DNA of 64,000 nucleotides from Halalkalibacter hemicellulosilyticusJCM 9152 (GCF_000513115.1 NZ_BAUU01000006.1:1-64000), one strand, 5' to 3'; numbered from the stretch's first letter, positions 10,053 through 19,633 are shown. The notes: generated by a model not told the origin, from the sequence alone. A program made the numbers and translations.

Positions 10053-10079
10053 AATAAATAATGATAATACTGGAGGTAT

Positions 10080-11612
10080 GTGAACTGCATGAGTTATTCA
10101 AAGGTAGAAAAGTCAATATTTATCCCGTCTTTATTATTAATTGTCATTGCTACAGTATTACTAGTTGTTTTTCGTGAATCAGCTGGGCCAATGCTTGAGG
10201 GAATGCTCACAGCTATTACGTTTCGTCTAGATTGGGCATTTGAATTTTTAACAATTGGGTTATTTCTTATTTTAATTTGGTTAATGGTCGGACGTTATAG
10301 CCGAGTGAAGCTCGGAGGTGTTGACGACAAGCCAGAGTTTTCTAGGTTCAGTTGGGGAGGCATGTTGTTTTCGGCTAGTATGGGAACAAGTATTATGTTT
10401 TGGTCGATTGTTGAGCCACTTTATTATTTTACGTGGCCACCATTTGGAATCGAAGCAGAGTCGAATGCAGCAGCGGAATATGCTGTCAGTTATGGGCTAT
10501 TTCATTGGGGGATTTCTGCATGGGCGCTCTATGCGTTACCAGCGGTCGTAATGGCGTATAGCTTCTATGTCATTAAAAATCCATCTTTGAAAATTAGTGC
10601 TGCCTGCCGAGGTGTGCTTGGAAAACACGCAGATGGTTTTCTTGGGAAATCCATTGATGTACTCGTCATTTGGAGTATGATAGGGGGGCTTGGTACGTCA
10701 TTAGGGTTAGGTGTACCGATGATTTCTGCCGTATTAGCTCATTTATTCGGCTTAGAGCCGTCGATAGGTTTAAATATTATTATTATAATTGTGTGGACCA
10801 TCATCTTCAGTACAAGTGCGTATTTTGGTCTTTATAAAGGTATACGTCGATTAAGTGATTGGAACATTTATATGGCACTTGGTTTAGCGGTTTTTGTCAT
10901 TATTGTAGGGCCAACATTATTTATTTTATCGTATTTTACGAATAGCTTAGGTATTATGCTTGATAATTTCTGGATGATGAGTTTGTATACAGATCCGATT
11001 AATCAAAGTGGGTTCCCGCAGGCATGGACAGTTTTCTATTGGGCATGGTTTGCTGCGACAGCACCGTTTATCGGAATCTTTGTTGCTCGTATTTCAAAAG
11101 GGCGTTCGATTCGTGAGCTCGTATTTAATGTGTTACTTTGGGGTTCGGTTGGTAGCTGGGTCTATTTCGGAGTCTTTGGTGGCTACGCGATGGATCTTCA
11201 ATTATCAGATAAAGTTAATCTTGTTGGTATTCAAGCAGAATCCGGTGATCCAGCTGTCATTGTAGCTGTGCTAAATTCATTGCCGTTACCAGTCTTGGTT
11301 TCGATTTTGTTCGTTATTCTTGGCTTTATTTTCTTAGCGACATCTCTTGATTCAGCTAGTTATGTCATTGCAAGTGTAGCAACCAAAGAGCTAGGACCAG
11401 AAACACAACCTGCACGTTGGCATCGATTAATGTGGGGAATTCTCCTTTCAGCATTGGCGATAAGCTTAACGATGACAGGAGGGTTGAAGGTCGTTCAAAC
11501 GACCTCAGTACTCGTTGCAGTGCCTGTATTAATCATGTATATTCTTATTTCAGTCTCACTCGTGAAATGGTTGAAGCAGAATGAAGACAAGCATGTGTAT
11601 GTGAAAAAATAA
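10080..11612 (+). CDS. BCCT-family transporter
   Basis: 510 aa, twelve predicted membrane segments. It belongs to the betaine/carnitine/choline transporter family: 'SMGTSIMFWSIVEP' near residue 100 matches the glycine-rich substrate-site helix, and 'FYWAWFAATAPFIGIFVARISKGR' (key residues WAW and ARISKGR, near 320) matches the family signature. Such carriers move quaternary ammonium compounds with Na+ or H+, or exchange them. The first signature is atypical for betaine carriers, so the substrate is unknown. A GTG at 10080 lies only 3 bases after 'ggagg'; the ATG at 10089 is an alternative. A terminator follows, then a hydrolase and a TetR gene that may belong to the same pathway. Confidence 0.9.
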   Translation: MNCMSYSKVEKSIFIPSLLLIVIATVLLVVFRESAGPMLEGMLTAITFRLDWAFEFLTIGLFLILIWLMVGRYSRVKLGGVDDKPEFSRFSWGGMLFSASMGTSIMFWSIVEPLYYFTWPPFGIEAESNAAAEYAVSYGLFHWGISAWALYALPAVVMAYSFYVIKNPSLKISAACRGVLGKHADGFLGKSIDVLVIWSMIGGLGTSLGLGVPMISAVLAHLFGLEPSIGLNIIIIIVWTIIFSTSAYFGLYKGIRRLSDWNIYMALGLAVFVIIVGPTLFILSYFTNSLGIMLDNFWMMSLYTDPINQSGFPQAWTVFYWAWFAATAPFIGIFVARISKGRSIRELVFNVLLWGSVGSWVYFGVFGGYAMDLQLSDKVNLVGIQAESGDPAVIVAVLNSLPLPVLVSILFVILGFIFLATSLDSASYVIASVATKELGPETQPARWHRLMWGILLSALAISLTMTGGLKVVQTTSVLVAVPVLIMYILISVSLVKWLKQNEDKHVYVKK

Positions 11613-11616
11613 AGAT

Positions 11617-11660
11617 AAGGGTGTCTCTAGAGGTTTATGGCCTTGAAGGACACCCTTTTT
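11617..11660 (+). terminator. Terminator between transporter and hydrolase genes
   Basis: aagggtgtc (11617-11625) pairs with gacaccctt (11649-11657), followed by a T run. It sits before the hydrolase start, so the downstream genes depend on read-through or on their own promoter. Confidence 0.75.
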
Positions 11661-11675
11661 AAAAAGGAGATGGTT

Positions 11676-13732
11676 GTGTTGGTATTTAATATTAAAGATT
11701 CAAATGAACGAGTGGTGAAAACGGATTTTCCACGTGAAATAAAGAAGACCGATTCAATCTTCATTCCAATGTCTGATGGGAAAAAGTTGGCTGCGACGAT
11801 ATGGATGCCGATTGATGCGGATGAGTACCCAGTACCGGCCATTTTAGAATACATTCCTTATCGTAAAAATGATTTTACGGCGATTCGTGATTCGGTTCGC
11901 CACCCTTATTTTGCTGGGCATGGTTATGCGAGTATTCGTGTTGATATACGTGGTACAGGTGATTCTGATGAGTATTTACCTGATGAATATTTAAAGCAGG
12001 AGCAGGATGATGCGCTCGACGTATTAAGCTGGATTGCCGAACAGTCATGGTCAACAGGAGCGGTTGGGATGATCGGTAAGTCATGGGGAGGCTTTAATAG
12101 CTTACAAGTGGCAGCAAGAGCTCATCCTGCATTAAAGACGATTATTACGCTTTGTTCAACGGATGACCGTTATGCTGATGATGTCCATTACCGTGGCGGA
12201 AATGTGTTAGCTTCAGATATGCTTTGGTGGGCGTCAACAATGTTTGCTTATAATGCACGGCCCCAGGACCCAGCAGTCGTTGGTGATAGCTGGAGAGAAA
12301 ATTGGTTGGAACGTTTAAATACACCACCGTTCGTTGAGGAATGGCTGATGCATCAACGTCGTGATGATTATTGGAAGCATGGCTCAATTTGCGAGGATTT
12401 TTCAAAGATTACGATCCCTGTTTTTGCAGTGAGTGGCTGGCAGGATGGGTATACCGATTCTGTATTTAGATTATTGGAGCATTTGCCTAAAGAAAGCAAA
12501 GGGTTAATTGGTCCGTGGGCTCATGAATATCCTGAAGTCGCGACACCAGAGCCAGCGATTGGTTTCTTGCAAGAGTGTTTACGGTGGTGGGATCAATGGT
12601 TGAAGAATGAGGATACTGGTATTATGAAAGAGCCAAAGCTCATGACCTGGATACAAAATAGCGAGCGTCCAGCTGTGACATATGAGGAGCGACCAGGGAA
12701 ATGGTGGGTGATCCATCGTGGCCTTCACCAAATGTAAATGGGCAATCATGGTGGTTATCTAGTGGAAAATTACTCAATAACAATCGAGATGTGAAACAGT
12801 CTGAAGTCGTGGTTCCGAGTGTTCAAGAGCATGGGTTCTATTCAGGTGTTTTCTGTCCTTTTGGTCAACCAGGGGATTTACCTGCTGATCAACGCAATGA
12901 GAATGGGAAGGCGGTTGTATTTACATCGGCACCATTAGACGAATCGATTGAGCTATTAGGTCATCCAGTCTTTCATGCAGAGCTGTCTAGTGATCAAGAG
13001 AATGCACTGATTGCTGTTCGGCTTATGGATAAGGCACCTACTGGTGAATCAACGTTAATTAGCTGGGGGATGCTGAACCTGAACCATCGTCATTCACATG
13101 AGTTTCCAGAAAAGCTCAAGCCTCATCAACGTTATCACATTCAAGTTCATCTAGATTCGCTCGGTCAACAAATTCCAAAAGGGCATCGACTTGAAGTAGC
13201 TGTAGCACCAACCTATTGGCCGTCAGCGTGGCCGTCACCAAAGCCAGTGACACTTAAGTTATTTGAAGGTGATACGCGTATGGAACTACCTGTACGAACG
13301 GCTCAGCCTGGGGATGGGGAAATGATTTCGTTTGATCGACCTGAAACGGCTGAAGTGATGGAACGAGAAGTGATTCGTAAGGAAGAGAGAACGCGAGAAG
13401 TCATTCATGATCCTATTGAAGGTGTGTGGACAGTTACCGACTTTTCAGATGAGGGGGAACGTCGATTACCGAGCAATGGTATGCAATATGGTAGTGTCAA
13501 TCGTAATAAATGGATCATTAAAGAAGGAGATCCCCTCTCAGCACGAAATATATGTGAGTGGGAGCTTACTTTAGGTCGAGGTGAAAGTTGGCAGACAAGA
13601 CTTGAAACGTATAGCGAAATGTGGAGTGATGAGACACATTTTTTCCTTATCAATCGTTTAACAGCTTTTGAAAATGGCAAGCAAGTTTTCTCACGCACGT
13701 GGGAAAAATCGATTGAGCGTGACCATGTTTAA
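11676..13732 (+). pseudogene. CocE/NonD-type (S15) hydrolase, one frame break
   Basis: Serine alpha/beta hydrolase of the X-Pro dipeptidyl-peptidase S15 / CocE group, about 685 aa once repaired. The nucleophile elbow is 'GKSWGGF', preceded by 'VDIRGTGDSD'; a later Asp/His pair is in 'SGWQDGYTD' and 'GPWAHEYP'. The second half has the PepX C-terminal jelly-roll plus an extra C-terminal domain of about 120 aa. The frame is lost near 12703, where one missing G explains the shift from '..RPGKW' to 'VGDPSWPSPN'. The GTG at 11676 (or TTG at 11679) follows 'aaggaga'; the earlier in-frame ATG at 11637 lies inside the terminator loop and is unlikely. Family members cleave esters or amides; this substrate is unknown. 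Confidence 0.85.
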
Positions 13733-13787
13733 GGAGAATGGTAGAATAGTGACATAACATTGGAAGTAATGTAAGGACGTGTCGTAA

Positions 13788-14480
13788 ATGGCTACAAGTA
13801 GAAAGGATATACAGAAGGAACGGATGTGGCGCTATTTCGTTGATGCTACGGTAGAGTTGATTGAGCAAGAAGGCATTGAAAAGGTGACGATTCGTAAAAT
13901 TGCTGATAAGGCAGGCTATACGAGCTCAACAGTGTATAACTATTTTAAAGAGCTATCTCATTTAATCTTCTTTGCTTCGATGCGTTTTACGAAAGAGTAT
14001 ATTGAAGAGCTACCGTTTTATATGGATAAAGGGAATCATACGTTGGAAAAATGGCTATACAGCTGGAAATGCTTTTGTAAGCATTCATTTGAAAATCCAT
14101 CGATCTATTCCATTATTTTTATCGACGATTTAGGTGTTGTACCAGAAGAGTTACTAGATTCGTATTATAAACTCTATCGTAACGATTTAGTCGGATTGCC
14201 AGAGCCCATTCAAGAAATTATTGTTCAGCATAGCTTTTCGAAAAGAAGTGCGTTATTTATTAAGCAGGCTGTTGACGAAGGCTTTATGGAAGAAGCCGAG
14301 GTTGAACCGATCTCTAATATAACCTATTTTGTCTGGGCAGGGATGATGACTAGCTATTTAAACAATCGGATGAGGGCAACGAAAGAGGAAGTGATCGAGC
14401 AAACGATGAAGTTGATTACGGACACGGTGTTAAAAGCGGTCAAGCCTGAAAAGCGGCAAGAGGTGCAGTTTTTAGTATAA
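13788..14480 (+). CDS. TetR-family transcriptional regulator
   Basis: 230 aa. The N-terminal TetR helix-turn-helix is typical: 'TVELIEQEGIEKVTIRKIA' leading to 'AGYTSSTVYNYFKELSHLI' (about residues 20-60). The C-terminal ligand domain is unlike well-known members. It is the last gene of the BCCT / S15 hydrolase cluster and most simply regulates it; the palindromes at 10024-10052 are candidate targets. The ATG is preceded by 'aaggacgtgtcgta', a mediocre ribosome site. Confidence 0.9.
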   Translation: MATSRKDIQKERMWRYFVDATVELIEQEGIEKVTIRKIADKAGYTSSTVYNYFKELSHLIFFASMRFTKEYIEELPFYMDKGNHTLEKWLYSWKCFCKHSFENPSIYSIIFIDDLGVVPEELLDSYYKLYRNDLVGLPEPIQEIIVQHSFSKRSALFIKQAVDEGFMEEAEVEPISNITYFVWAGMMTSYLNNRMRATKEEVIEQTMKLITDTVLKAVKPEKRQEVQFLV

Positions 14481-14534
14481 GAATAAGTTTGAAGTTGGGA
14501 CATAACAAAAGTGTTGAGAACATTTAATTGTAGC

Positions 14535-14622
14535 GGATGGAAAGTAAGGTGAGACCCCGCAGTGCTCTTGCGTAGCACGAGAAGGCTCACCAGCTTCTCG
14601 CAGAAAGCAAAGTATATTTCAG
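14535..14622. repeat. Decayed Bacillaceae intergenic repeat
   Basis: The stretch contains 'gtgagaccccgcag', 'cttgcgtagcacgag', 'aaggctcacc' and 'cgcagaaagcaaagta', in the order seen in an interspersed Bacillus repeat that usually reads GAGACCCCGCAGG..GAGGAGGCTC..CGCGGAAAGC. This copy is diverged and partly self-complementary (ggtgag with ctcacc). I recognise it from memory; no copy count is possible here. Confidence 0.5.
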
Positions 14623-14699
14623 GAGCGTTTATGTGCTCCACTCTGTATTTGTTAGCTTTCTCATTTATGAAAATACTTTTGTCTCAGCCTTGTATATTA

Positions 14700-14736
14700 A
14701 GCACATGAGGTTCGCTACCTCTAGTGCTTTTTTTAG
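14700..14736 (+). terminator. Hairpin with T tract
   Basis: gcac.tgaggt pairs with acctc.agtgc around a short loop and is followed by seven T. It is a good intrinsic terminator after the repeat and before the small genes. Nothing else was seen in the 326-base gap at 14481-14806. Confidence 0.65.
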
Positions 14737-14806
14737 TATAGTTTTTTATACTAAAAGCAACGCTGTGGATTAGTAACTCAGCCTACAGTACTTTTTAGTA
14801 AATGGT

Positions 14807-15136
14807 ATGTATTACGACGAAATTCCTGATGATGTAAAAAAAGAAATGACTAAAACACCTCAGGACATGCAAAGAGGTTTGTTTGAAGGTATGTCACATG
14901 GATATGAAAAAGCAATTATTGATTTGGAATTATTGTCGGAGTCTACTCAAAGTGACAAGATCGCTGACTTAGAAGCAATGACGATTAAATATAAAAAGAT
15001 GGCTGAAATGTTAAAAGGAAAATTTAATGAAGACGAAATGGATTTTAGAAGTGGATATATTCAAGGCGAGATGTCTTCCTATCACATAGTTGTTGATGAA
15101 ATACGTAGTACCTTCAATTTGGAGGAAACGGTATAA
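14807..15136 (+). CDS. Hypothetical acidic protein
   Basis: 109 aa, soluble and acidic, with a strong helical or coiled-coil character ('KIADLEAMTIKYKKMAEM'). No family recognised. The ribosome site is poor ('gtaaatggt' before the ATG), so the gene may be weakly expressed or its start uncertain. It lies 37 bases before a small membrane protein and may be co-transcribed with it. Position between a decayed repeat and the ABC-PASTA operon suggests accessory DNA. Confidence 0.55.
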   Translation: MYYDEIPDDVKKEMTKTPQDMQRGLFEGMSHGYEKAIIDLELLSESTQSDKIADLEAMTIKYKKMAEMLKGKFNEDEMDFRSGYIQGEMSSYHIVVDEIRSTFNLEETV

Positions 15137-15173
15137 TTTAATAGCTTGCGATTCAATAAGAGGGGGAGATTTT

Positions 15174-15380
15174 ATGGACATTATAAACTGGTACGACTGG
15201 ATTATATCTACCAATCCTTATGCCTCAATAATTTTCGGAGTCATTTTTACAATTATACTTGCTTTCATTGTATGGGTTGGTACAAGAGAAATGAAAACAA
15301 CGCTAGTAACATTTTTTTCTGGAGTATGTGTTACCGTTATTGGTGTTATAACCCTTAATCCCACTGGCTTTTATGTTTAG
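15174..15380 (+). CDS. Small membrane protein
   Basis: 68 aa with two hydrophobic segments (about residues 18-36 and 44-62) joined by 'GTREMKTT'. The ATG at 15174 follows 'agagggggaga'; the longer in-frame version from 15090 overlaps the preceding gene and has no ribosome site. No family recognised. Confidence 0.6.
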   Translation: MDIINWYDWIISTNPYASIIFGVIFTIILAFIVWVGTREMKTTLVTFFSGVCVTVIGVITLNPTGFYV

Positions 15381-15836
15381 AACATCCAAGTATAAATTCA
15401 AATGACAATGAAATAGCTGAATATGCTCAATCTACCTTAAAATAGCGGTTATAAAAAGGTTCTAGAACTGCTAAATAACTTAGTATGATGAATTCGAAAA
15501 CAAATAAAAGTGGTTGACAAAAAATTGAAAACTCATTACAGTATTAACTGTATTAATAAAAATAATACAGAGGGTGCGATAAAATTTAATATTTTTTTAA
15601 TTATTTTGAAACGAATGGTTCTTGCCTTTCGTCTTATTTAATGGAGGTAGTAGGAATTATAGAGTAAAAATGTCGAAATTTAGTTTTAATCTGTAGTTGT
15701 TGCAAATATTTAAGAAGATTATAATAGAATTGTAGAAAAAGCTGTCATTTTTACATATTTTTAACTGGATGGTGATGAGAGCAGGCATTGGCAACCTGTT
15801 TTAATAAGTACATATTCACTGCTAAGGAGGATAAGG
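15381..15836. other. 456-base non-coding stretch, long leader of the ABC-PASTA operon
   Basis: AT-rich, no substantial ORF. It holds the promoter and inverted repeat at 15514-15552, giving a leader of about 290 nt before the permease gene. An 8-codon ORF starting at 15669 ('MSKFSFNL') follows a distant ggaggt. No riboswitch class was recognised. Confidence 0.6.
15514..15552 (+). promoter_or_regulatory. Promoter with overlapping inverted repeat
   Basis: TTGACA (15514-15519), 17-bp spacer, TACAGT (15537-15542). The -10 box is one arm of a perfect inverted repeat TACAGT-ATTA-ACTGTA (15537-15552), so a dimeric repressor bound there would block the promoter. The regulator is not encoded nearby. 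Confidence 0.6.
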
Positions 15837-17285
15837 ATGAATTTTTTCAAACGAGGATTGTTAAGTATTACGAGAAAAAAAGGAAAATCTCTCATTTTAT
15901 TAGCTATTATTTTCATATTAGGTAACTTAATAGCTGGTGGGATTTCGATTCAGCAAGCGACAAATAATGTGGAGCAAACGATCAAAGAAAGACTTGGTAC
16001 ATCAGCAACGCTGCAACCAGATCATGAAGCAATTAATCAAATGAGTGAAGAAGAGTGGATGGATTTTGAATATCCGACTGTAAGCCTTGATTTAATTCAG
16101 CAAGTCGGGCAGTTAAGTTATGTGAAATATTATGATTATAGCATTTCCACCTATTTAGGTTCAGATAGTCTTGATAGCTATCAAGGTGATACGGATATGT
16201 ACGAAGGCCATGGTATGGAGTTCCGTTTGAAAGGGACGAATTATGCGCCTGTAATGGATTTTGAAGAGGGAGATGCACAGCTTGTTGACGGACGTGTCTT
16301 CAATGATGAAGAGGTCACCAACGGTGCTCCTGTAGCCATTATTTCTAAGAACTTGGCTGAACATAATCAGGTCACAGTAGGTGATACGATTGTTTTAAAA
16401 AATATCATTTTTGATTATGAATCTGGTGATGAAGAAGAATACGCTTCACGTGATACGGCCTTGGAAGTGATCGGCTTATTTGAGCCTCTTTCTAGTGTAG
16501 AGGAGGGCGAGGATTCGAACCAGGATCGTGGCATGTGGGATTTCATGGATATGGAAGCGCAAAACACGGTATACGTACCAAATGGCGTAGTGGGAGAAGA
16601 GTTTGAGTTTCAAATTGAAAAGAACATAGAGCTGTATCCAGAAGATGCTATGTTTTATGAGGACGGTTTTGATAGCTATTATACACCAAGATATGTATTG
16701 CACTCGGTAGATGATGTAGAAGCCTTTTCAGAAGAAGTTCAGCCACTATTACCTGACATGTATCTCGTTCGGAGTGCAGTCGATCAATATGATAATATCG
16801 CAGGACCAATTCAGTCGATGTCAAAGCAATCAAACTATGTTCTAATTGCTTCGATTATTGCCTCTGTATTAATTATTGGATTAGTTGTGCTTCTGTTCCT
16901 ACGTGATCGAAAACGTGAGCTTGGTATTTATTTATCTTTAGGTGAGAGTCGAGGTCGAGTTCTTGGTCAAGTTTTAATTGAAGTCATGTTGATTGCGCTT
17001 ATTGGTATTGCTCTTTCTCTATTTAGTGGGAACCTATTAGCTAGTAGTGTGTCTGATACATTAATAGCTAATGATGAACAAAGTCAAGGGTTTGATGACT
17101 TTTACTATTACGATGAATTTGAAACAAATGTTTCTTCTAATGACGTACTAGACTCGTATGAGGTTCAATTAAGTACAACGTATATCGTTTGGTTCTTAGT
17201 TGTTGGATTATTAACGGTCTTACTATCAACTGTCATTCCATTATTATATATTGTCCGCTTAAATCCGAAGAAGATATTAATGTAG
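15837..17285 (+). CDS. FtsX/MacB-type ABC transporter permease
   Basis: 482 aa. One N-terminal membrane segment (about 17-38) is followed by a large extracellular domain very rich in Asp/Glu (40-330). Three C-terminal membrane segments follow at about 335-357, 380-402 and 445-470, the MacB/FtsX topology. Such permeases transmit force or signals or export amphiphiles rather than importing solutes. It is the first gene of a three-gene operon with an ATPase 17 bases downstream and a PASTA-repeat membrane protein. 'aaggaggataagg' precedes the ATG. Confidence 0.88.
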   Translation: MNFFKRGLLSITRKKGKSLILLAIIFILGNLIAGGISIQQATNNVEQTIKERLGTSATLQPDHEAINQMSEEEWMDFEYPTVSLDLIQQVGQLSYVKYYDYSISTYLGSDSLDSYQGDTDMYEGHGMEFRLKGTNYAPVMDFEEGDAQLVDGRVFNDEEVTNGAPVAIISKNLAEHNQVTVGDTIVLKNIIFDYESGDEEEYASRDTALEVIGLFEPLSSVEEGEDSNQDRGMWDFMDMEAQNTVYVPNGVVGEEFEFQIEKNIELYPEDAMFYEDGFDSYYTPRYVLHSVDDVEAFSEEVQPLLPDMYLVRSAVDQYDNIAGPIQSMSKQSNYVLIASIIASVLIIGLVVLLFLRDRKRELGIYLSLGESRGRVLGQVLIEVMLIALIGIALSLFSGNLLASSVSDTLIANDEQSQGFDDFYYYDEFETNVSSNDVLDSYEVQLSTTYIVWFLVVGLLTVLLSTVIPLLYIVRLNPKKILM

Positions 17286-17302
17286 AAGAAGAGGTGAGAT
17301 GA

Positions 17303-17974
17303 ATGATTTTAGAGGCAAAAAATCTAGATTACTATTATCAAGATGGTGAAAGTAGACGTTATATTTTACGAGATACGAGTGCTTCATTTGAAAAAGGAAA
17401 ATTCTACACAATTCTTGGTCAATCGGGCTCTGGTAAAACGTCGTTTCTTGCCTTGCTCAGTGCACTTGATACACCTCATGGTGGAAGTGTGTTGTTTAAC
17501 GGCGAGGATATTAAAAAAATCGGTTATGAGAAATATCGTCGTAATAGCATCGGTATTATTTTTCAAAGCTATAATTTGATTCCGACATTTACAGCTGTAG
17601 AGAATGTGTTAGTACCGATGTCGATTACGGAAAATGATATTCCAGATGATATGAAAACTGTTGCTTACAATCTCTTAGATTATATTGGCATTGTAAAAAG
17701 TAAGGCCGATCGGTATGTCAATAAGCTGTCTGGAGGGGAGCAGCAGCGTGTAGCTATTGCGCGAGCTCTAGCAACGAACGTTGAGCTGATTTTAGCGGAT
17801 GAGCCTACCGGAAACCTTGATGAGGAAAAGGAACAGGAGATTATCGATATTTTTAAAAAGCTAGCTCATGAGCATCAAAAATGTGTCATTATGGTCACAC
17901 ACTCGCAAGAAATTGCCCAGCAATCGGATCAAATATTTTCGTTAAGGAAAGGTGTCTTAACGCCACATGAGTGA
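17303..17974 (+). CDS. ABC transporter ATP-binding protein, MacB/LolD type
   Basis: 223 aa. Walker A '[10 protein letters not shown]' near residue 38, Q-loop '[13 protein letters not shown]', signature '[15 protein letters not shown]' near 143, Walker B '[12 protein letters not shown]' near 163, and switch His in 'MVTHSQEI'. 'DEPTGNLD' is characteristic of the MacB/LolD/FtsE group that pairs with FtsX-like permeases. Its stop overlaps the next ATG by 8 bases, so translation is probably coupled. Confidence 0.93.
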   Translation: MILEAKNLDYYYQDGESRRYILRDTSASFEKGKFYTILGQSGSGKTSFLALLSALDTPHGGSVLFNGEDIKKIGYEKYRRNSIGIIFQSYNLIPTFTAVENVLVPMSITENDIPDDMKTVAYNLLDYIGIVKSKADRYVNKLSGGEQQRVAIARALATNVELILADEPTGNLDEEKEQEIIDIFKKLAHEHQKCVIMVTHSQEIAQQSDQIFSLRKGVLTPHE

Positions 17975-19412
17975 TTTCTTATCAAAGTTTAATAAAGATC
18001 AGTATGATGAGCTGGTGGATGAGAAGGAAAAAGATACTGAAAAGGAAAAATCGTCAACGGAGGAAGTGGAGCAGACCGAAACGAAGTCGTCCGCCTCTCA
18101 GCCGTCGACTGGACCAATACCTTCTTCAACTAATGGTGGGCGAAGGTACGAAGAGGTAGAGGAAACAGAGATTGATCCGACCTATAAAAGCAAGAAGCGA
18201 CGAACAATCATTATATCGATTGTAGGAGGGGTCTTGGCGCTTCTCCTCATCTTCTTCATTTATGATCGGTCCGTTCACGTCGCAATGGAGGATTTTGTTG
18301 GACAGCCAGTTTCCGAAGCGCGGACTTGGGCGGCTGAGTATAATATCGAAATTGACCTAACTCATGAAAATAGTATGGAATACGAAACAAATGAAGTGAT
18401 GTCACAAGCCATTCCTGCAGGAGATCGGGTTAGAAAGGGCGAAACGATTTCGCTTGTTAGTAGTACGGGTCCAGACCCTGATGAGCACATAGAGTTACCT
18501 GATTTCGCTGAAATGAGTCAATATGAGGCTGAGACATGGATAGCAGATTATAAAGCTGAAAACCTTCAATTATTATCTGAGTACAGTGATGATGTTGAGG
18601 AGGGCGAATTCATTCGTCTCGTGATTCGCGATTCAAACGTTACGGAGGAGGAATACCGCCGACGCGATAGCGCCATCGTTTATTATTCTAGGGGCGAGGA
18701 AGTGTTTGAAAAGGATATCGACGTTCCAGATTTTACAGGTCAACCACGAACCGAAGTGGAACAATGGGCCGAAACAAATGAAATTGAAATCACCTATAAA
18801 GAGGAAGCATCAAATAGTGTTGAAGCAGAGCTAGTCGTAAGTCAAAGTGTTTCACCTAAAGATAAGGTTGCAAAAAGAGATGAAATGGAAGTTGTCATTT
18901 CGCTAGGACAAGCCACAACGGTACCTCATTTTGGTGAACTTACAATGGAAGAAGCGACTAGTTATGGTGATTTAGTCGTAATGGTTCAACAGAGATATCA
19001 TTCTGAAGTTCCATTTGGTGGATTAATCTCACAATCAGTTAGTGCTGGTACTGAGTTGACTGATCGTGATAGTAAAGAAATACAGGTTGTTTATTCACAA
19101 GGGCGTCCGTACTTAAGGGACTATCGTGGTATGCTTGAAGGGGATTTACCGGAGGCATTTTACGAAGACTATCAATCAAAGGGTGCTGATATTCGCTATA
19201 CGGTCAAATATGTCGATTCACCAGAAGTTAAAGGGACAGTCGTTGGTATGAGTAAGTTTAATGAATTTGTGTCAATGTCTTATACGGTTGAAATTCGAGT
19301 AAGCAATAACGCAAGTGCTTCTTCTGGTCCTCGGGACGATGGAGAGGAAGTACCAGAAGACATACCTCCGATTGAAGAAACTCCGCAATCTGGAGAGGAA
19401 GAGGAAAAATAA
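17967..19412 (+). CDS. Single-pass membrane protein with five PASTA-like repeats
   Basis: 481 aa. An acidic, low-complexity cytoplasmic segment (1-70) rich in Lys, Glu and Ser precedes one membrane helix ('IIISIVGGVLALLLIFFIY', about 75-94). Five extracellular repeats of 60-70 aa follow, each opening with a 'PDF.G...EA..W' or similar pattern and closing with 'VSxG...DR....V..S.G'. These match the PASTA fold seen in PrkC-type kinases and PBP2x. The tail is acidic and Pro-rich. PASTA domains bind peptidoglycan fragments or act as spacers. No kinase or transpeptidase domain is present. As the last gene of an FtsX-type ABC operon it is probably an extracytoplasmic sensor or adaptor (inference). 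Confidence 0.82.
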   Translation: MSDFLSKFNKDQYDELVDEKEKDTEKEKSSTEEVEQTETKSSASQPSTGPIPSSTNGGRRYEEVEETEIDPTYKSKKRRTIIISIVGGVLALLLIFFIYDRSVHVAMEDFVGQPVSEARTWAAEYNIEIDLTHENSMEYETNEVMSQAIPAGDRVRKGETISLVSSTGPDPDEHIELPDFAEMSQYEAETWIADYKAENLQLLSEYSDDVEEGEFIRLVIRDSNVTEEEYRRRDSAIVYYSRGEEVFEKDIDVPDFTGQPRTEVEQWAETNEIEITYKEEASNSVEAELVVSQSVSPKDKVAKRDEMEVVISLGQATTVPHFGELTMEEATSYGDLVVMVQQRYHSEVPFGGLISQSVSAGTELTDRDSKEIQVVYSQGRPYLRDYRGMLEGDLPEAFYEDYQSKGADIRYTVKYVDSPEVKGTVVGMSKFNEFVSMSYTVEIRVSNNASASSGPRDDGEEVPEDIPPIEETPQSGEEEEK

Positions 19413-19420
19413 ATATTTTA

Positions 19421-19476
19421 TAAGCTCTTATTTACTTACAGTTGTTGATACTTCTATAAGTAAATAAGGGCTTTTT
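19421..19476 (+). terminator. Terminator of the ABC-PASTA operon
   Basis: aagctcttatttactta (from 19422) pairs with taagtaaataagggctt (to 19473), followed by a T tract. Confidence 0.85.
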
Positions 19477-19505
19477 ACTTTAGAAAAAAAGGTACAAAGT
19501 GTTTG

Positions 19506-19592
19506 TCATTTTTTAGCGAATAGGGGAGATGTTAAAAGTAATACAGCTATGAAGCATAGCATGAATACAATCGTTAAACATAATAAACTCAT
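19506..19592 (-). CDS. 28-residue hydrophobic peptide
   Basis: A short ORF encoding 28 aa: almost wholly hydrophobic ('LLCLTIVFMLCFIAVLLL') and ending 'FAKK'. It has a good ribosome site ('aggag' 8 bases before the ATG) and lies just downstream of two co-directional membrane-protein genes. It looks like a single-helix membrane peptide. Too short to assign; real translation is plausible but unproven. Confidence 0.45.
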   Translation of the reverse strand: MSLLCLTIVFMLCFIAVLLLTSPLFAKK

Positions 19593-19633
19593 TTCTGTCA
19601 CTCCTATGTGTTTGAACTACATAGTACGTTTAT

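Noticed and set aside
14481-14806. Structured RNA gene
   Set aside because: The structure is explained by a known repeat type and a separate intrinsic terminator.
15381-15836. Riboswitch or T-box in the long leader
   Set aside because: No T-box motif, conserved riboswitch core or terminator was seen.
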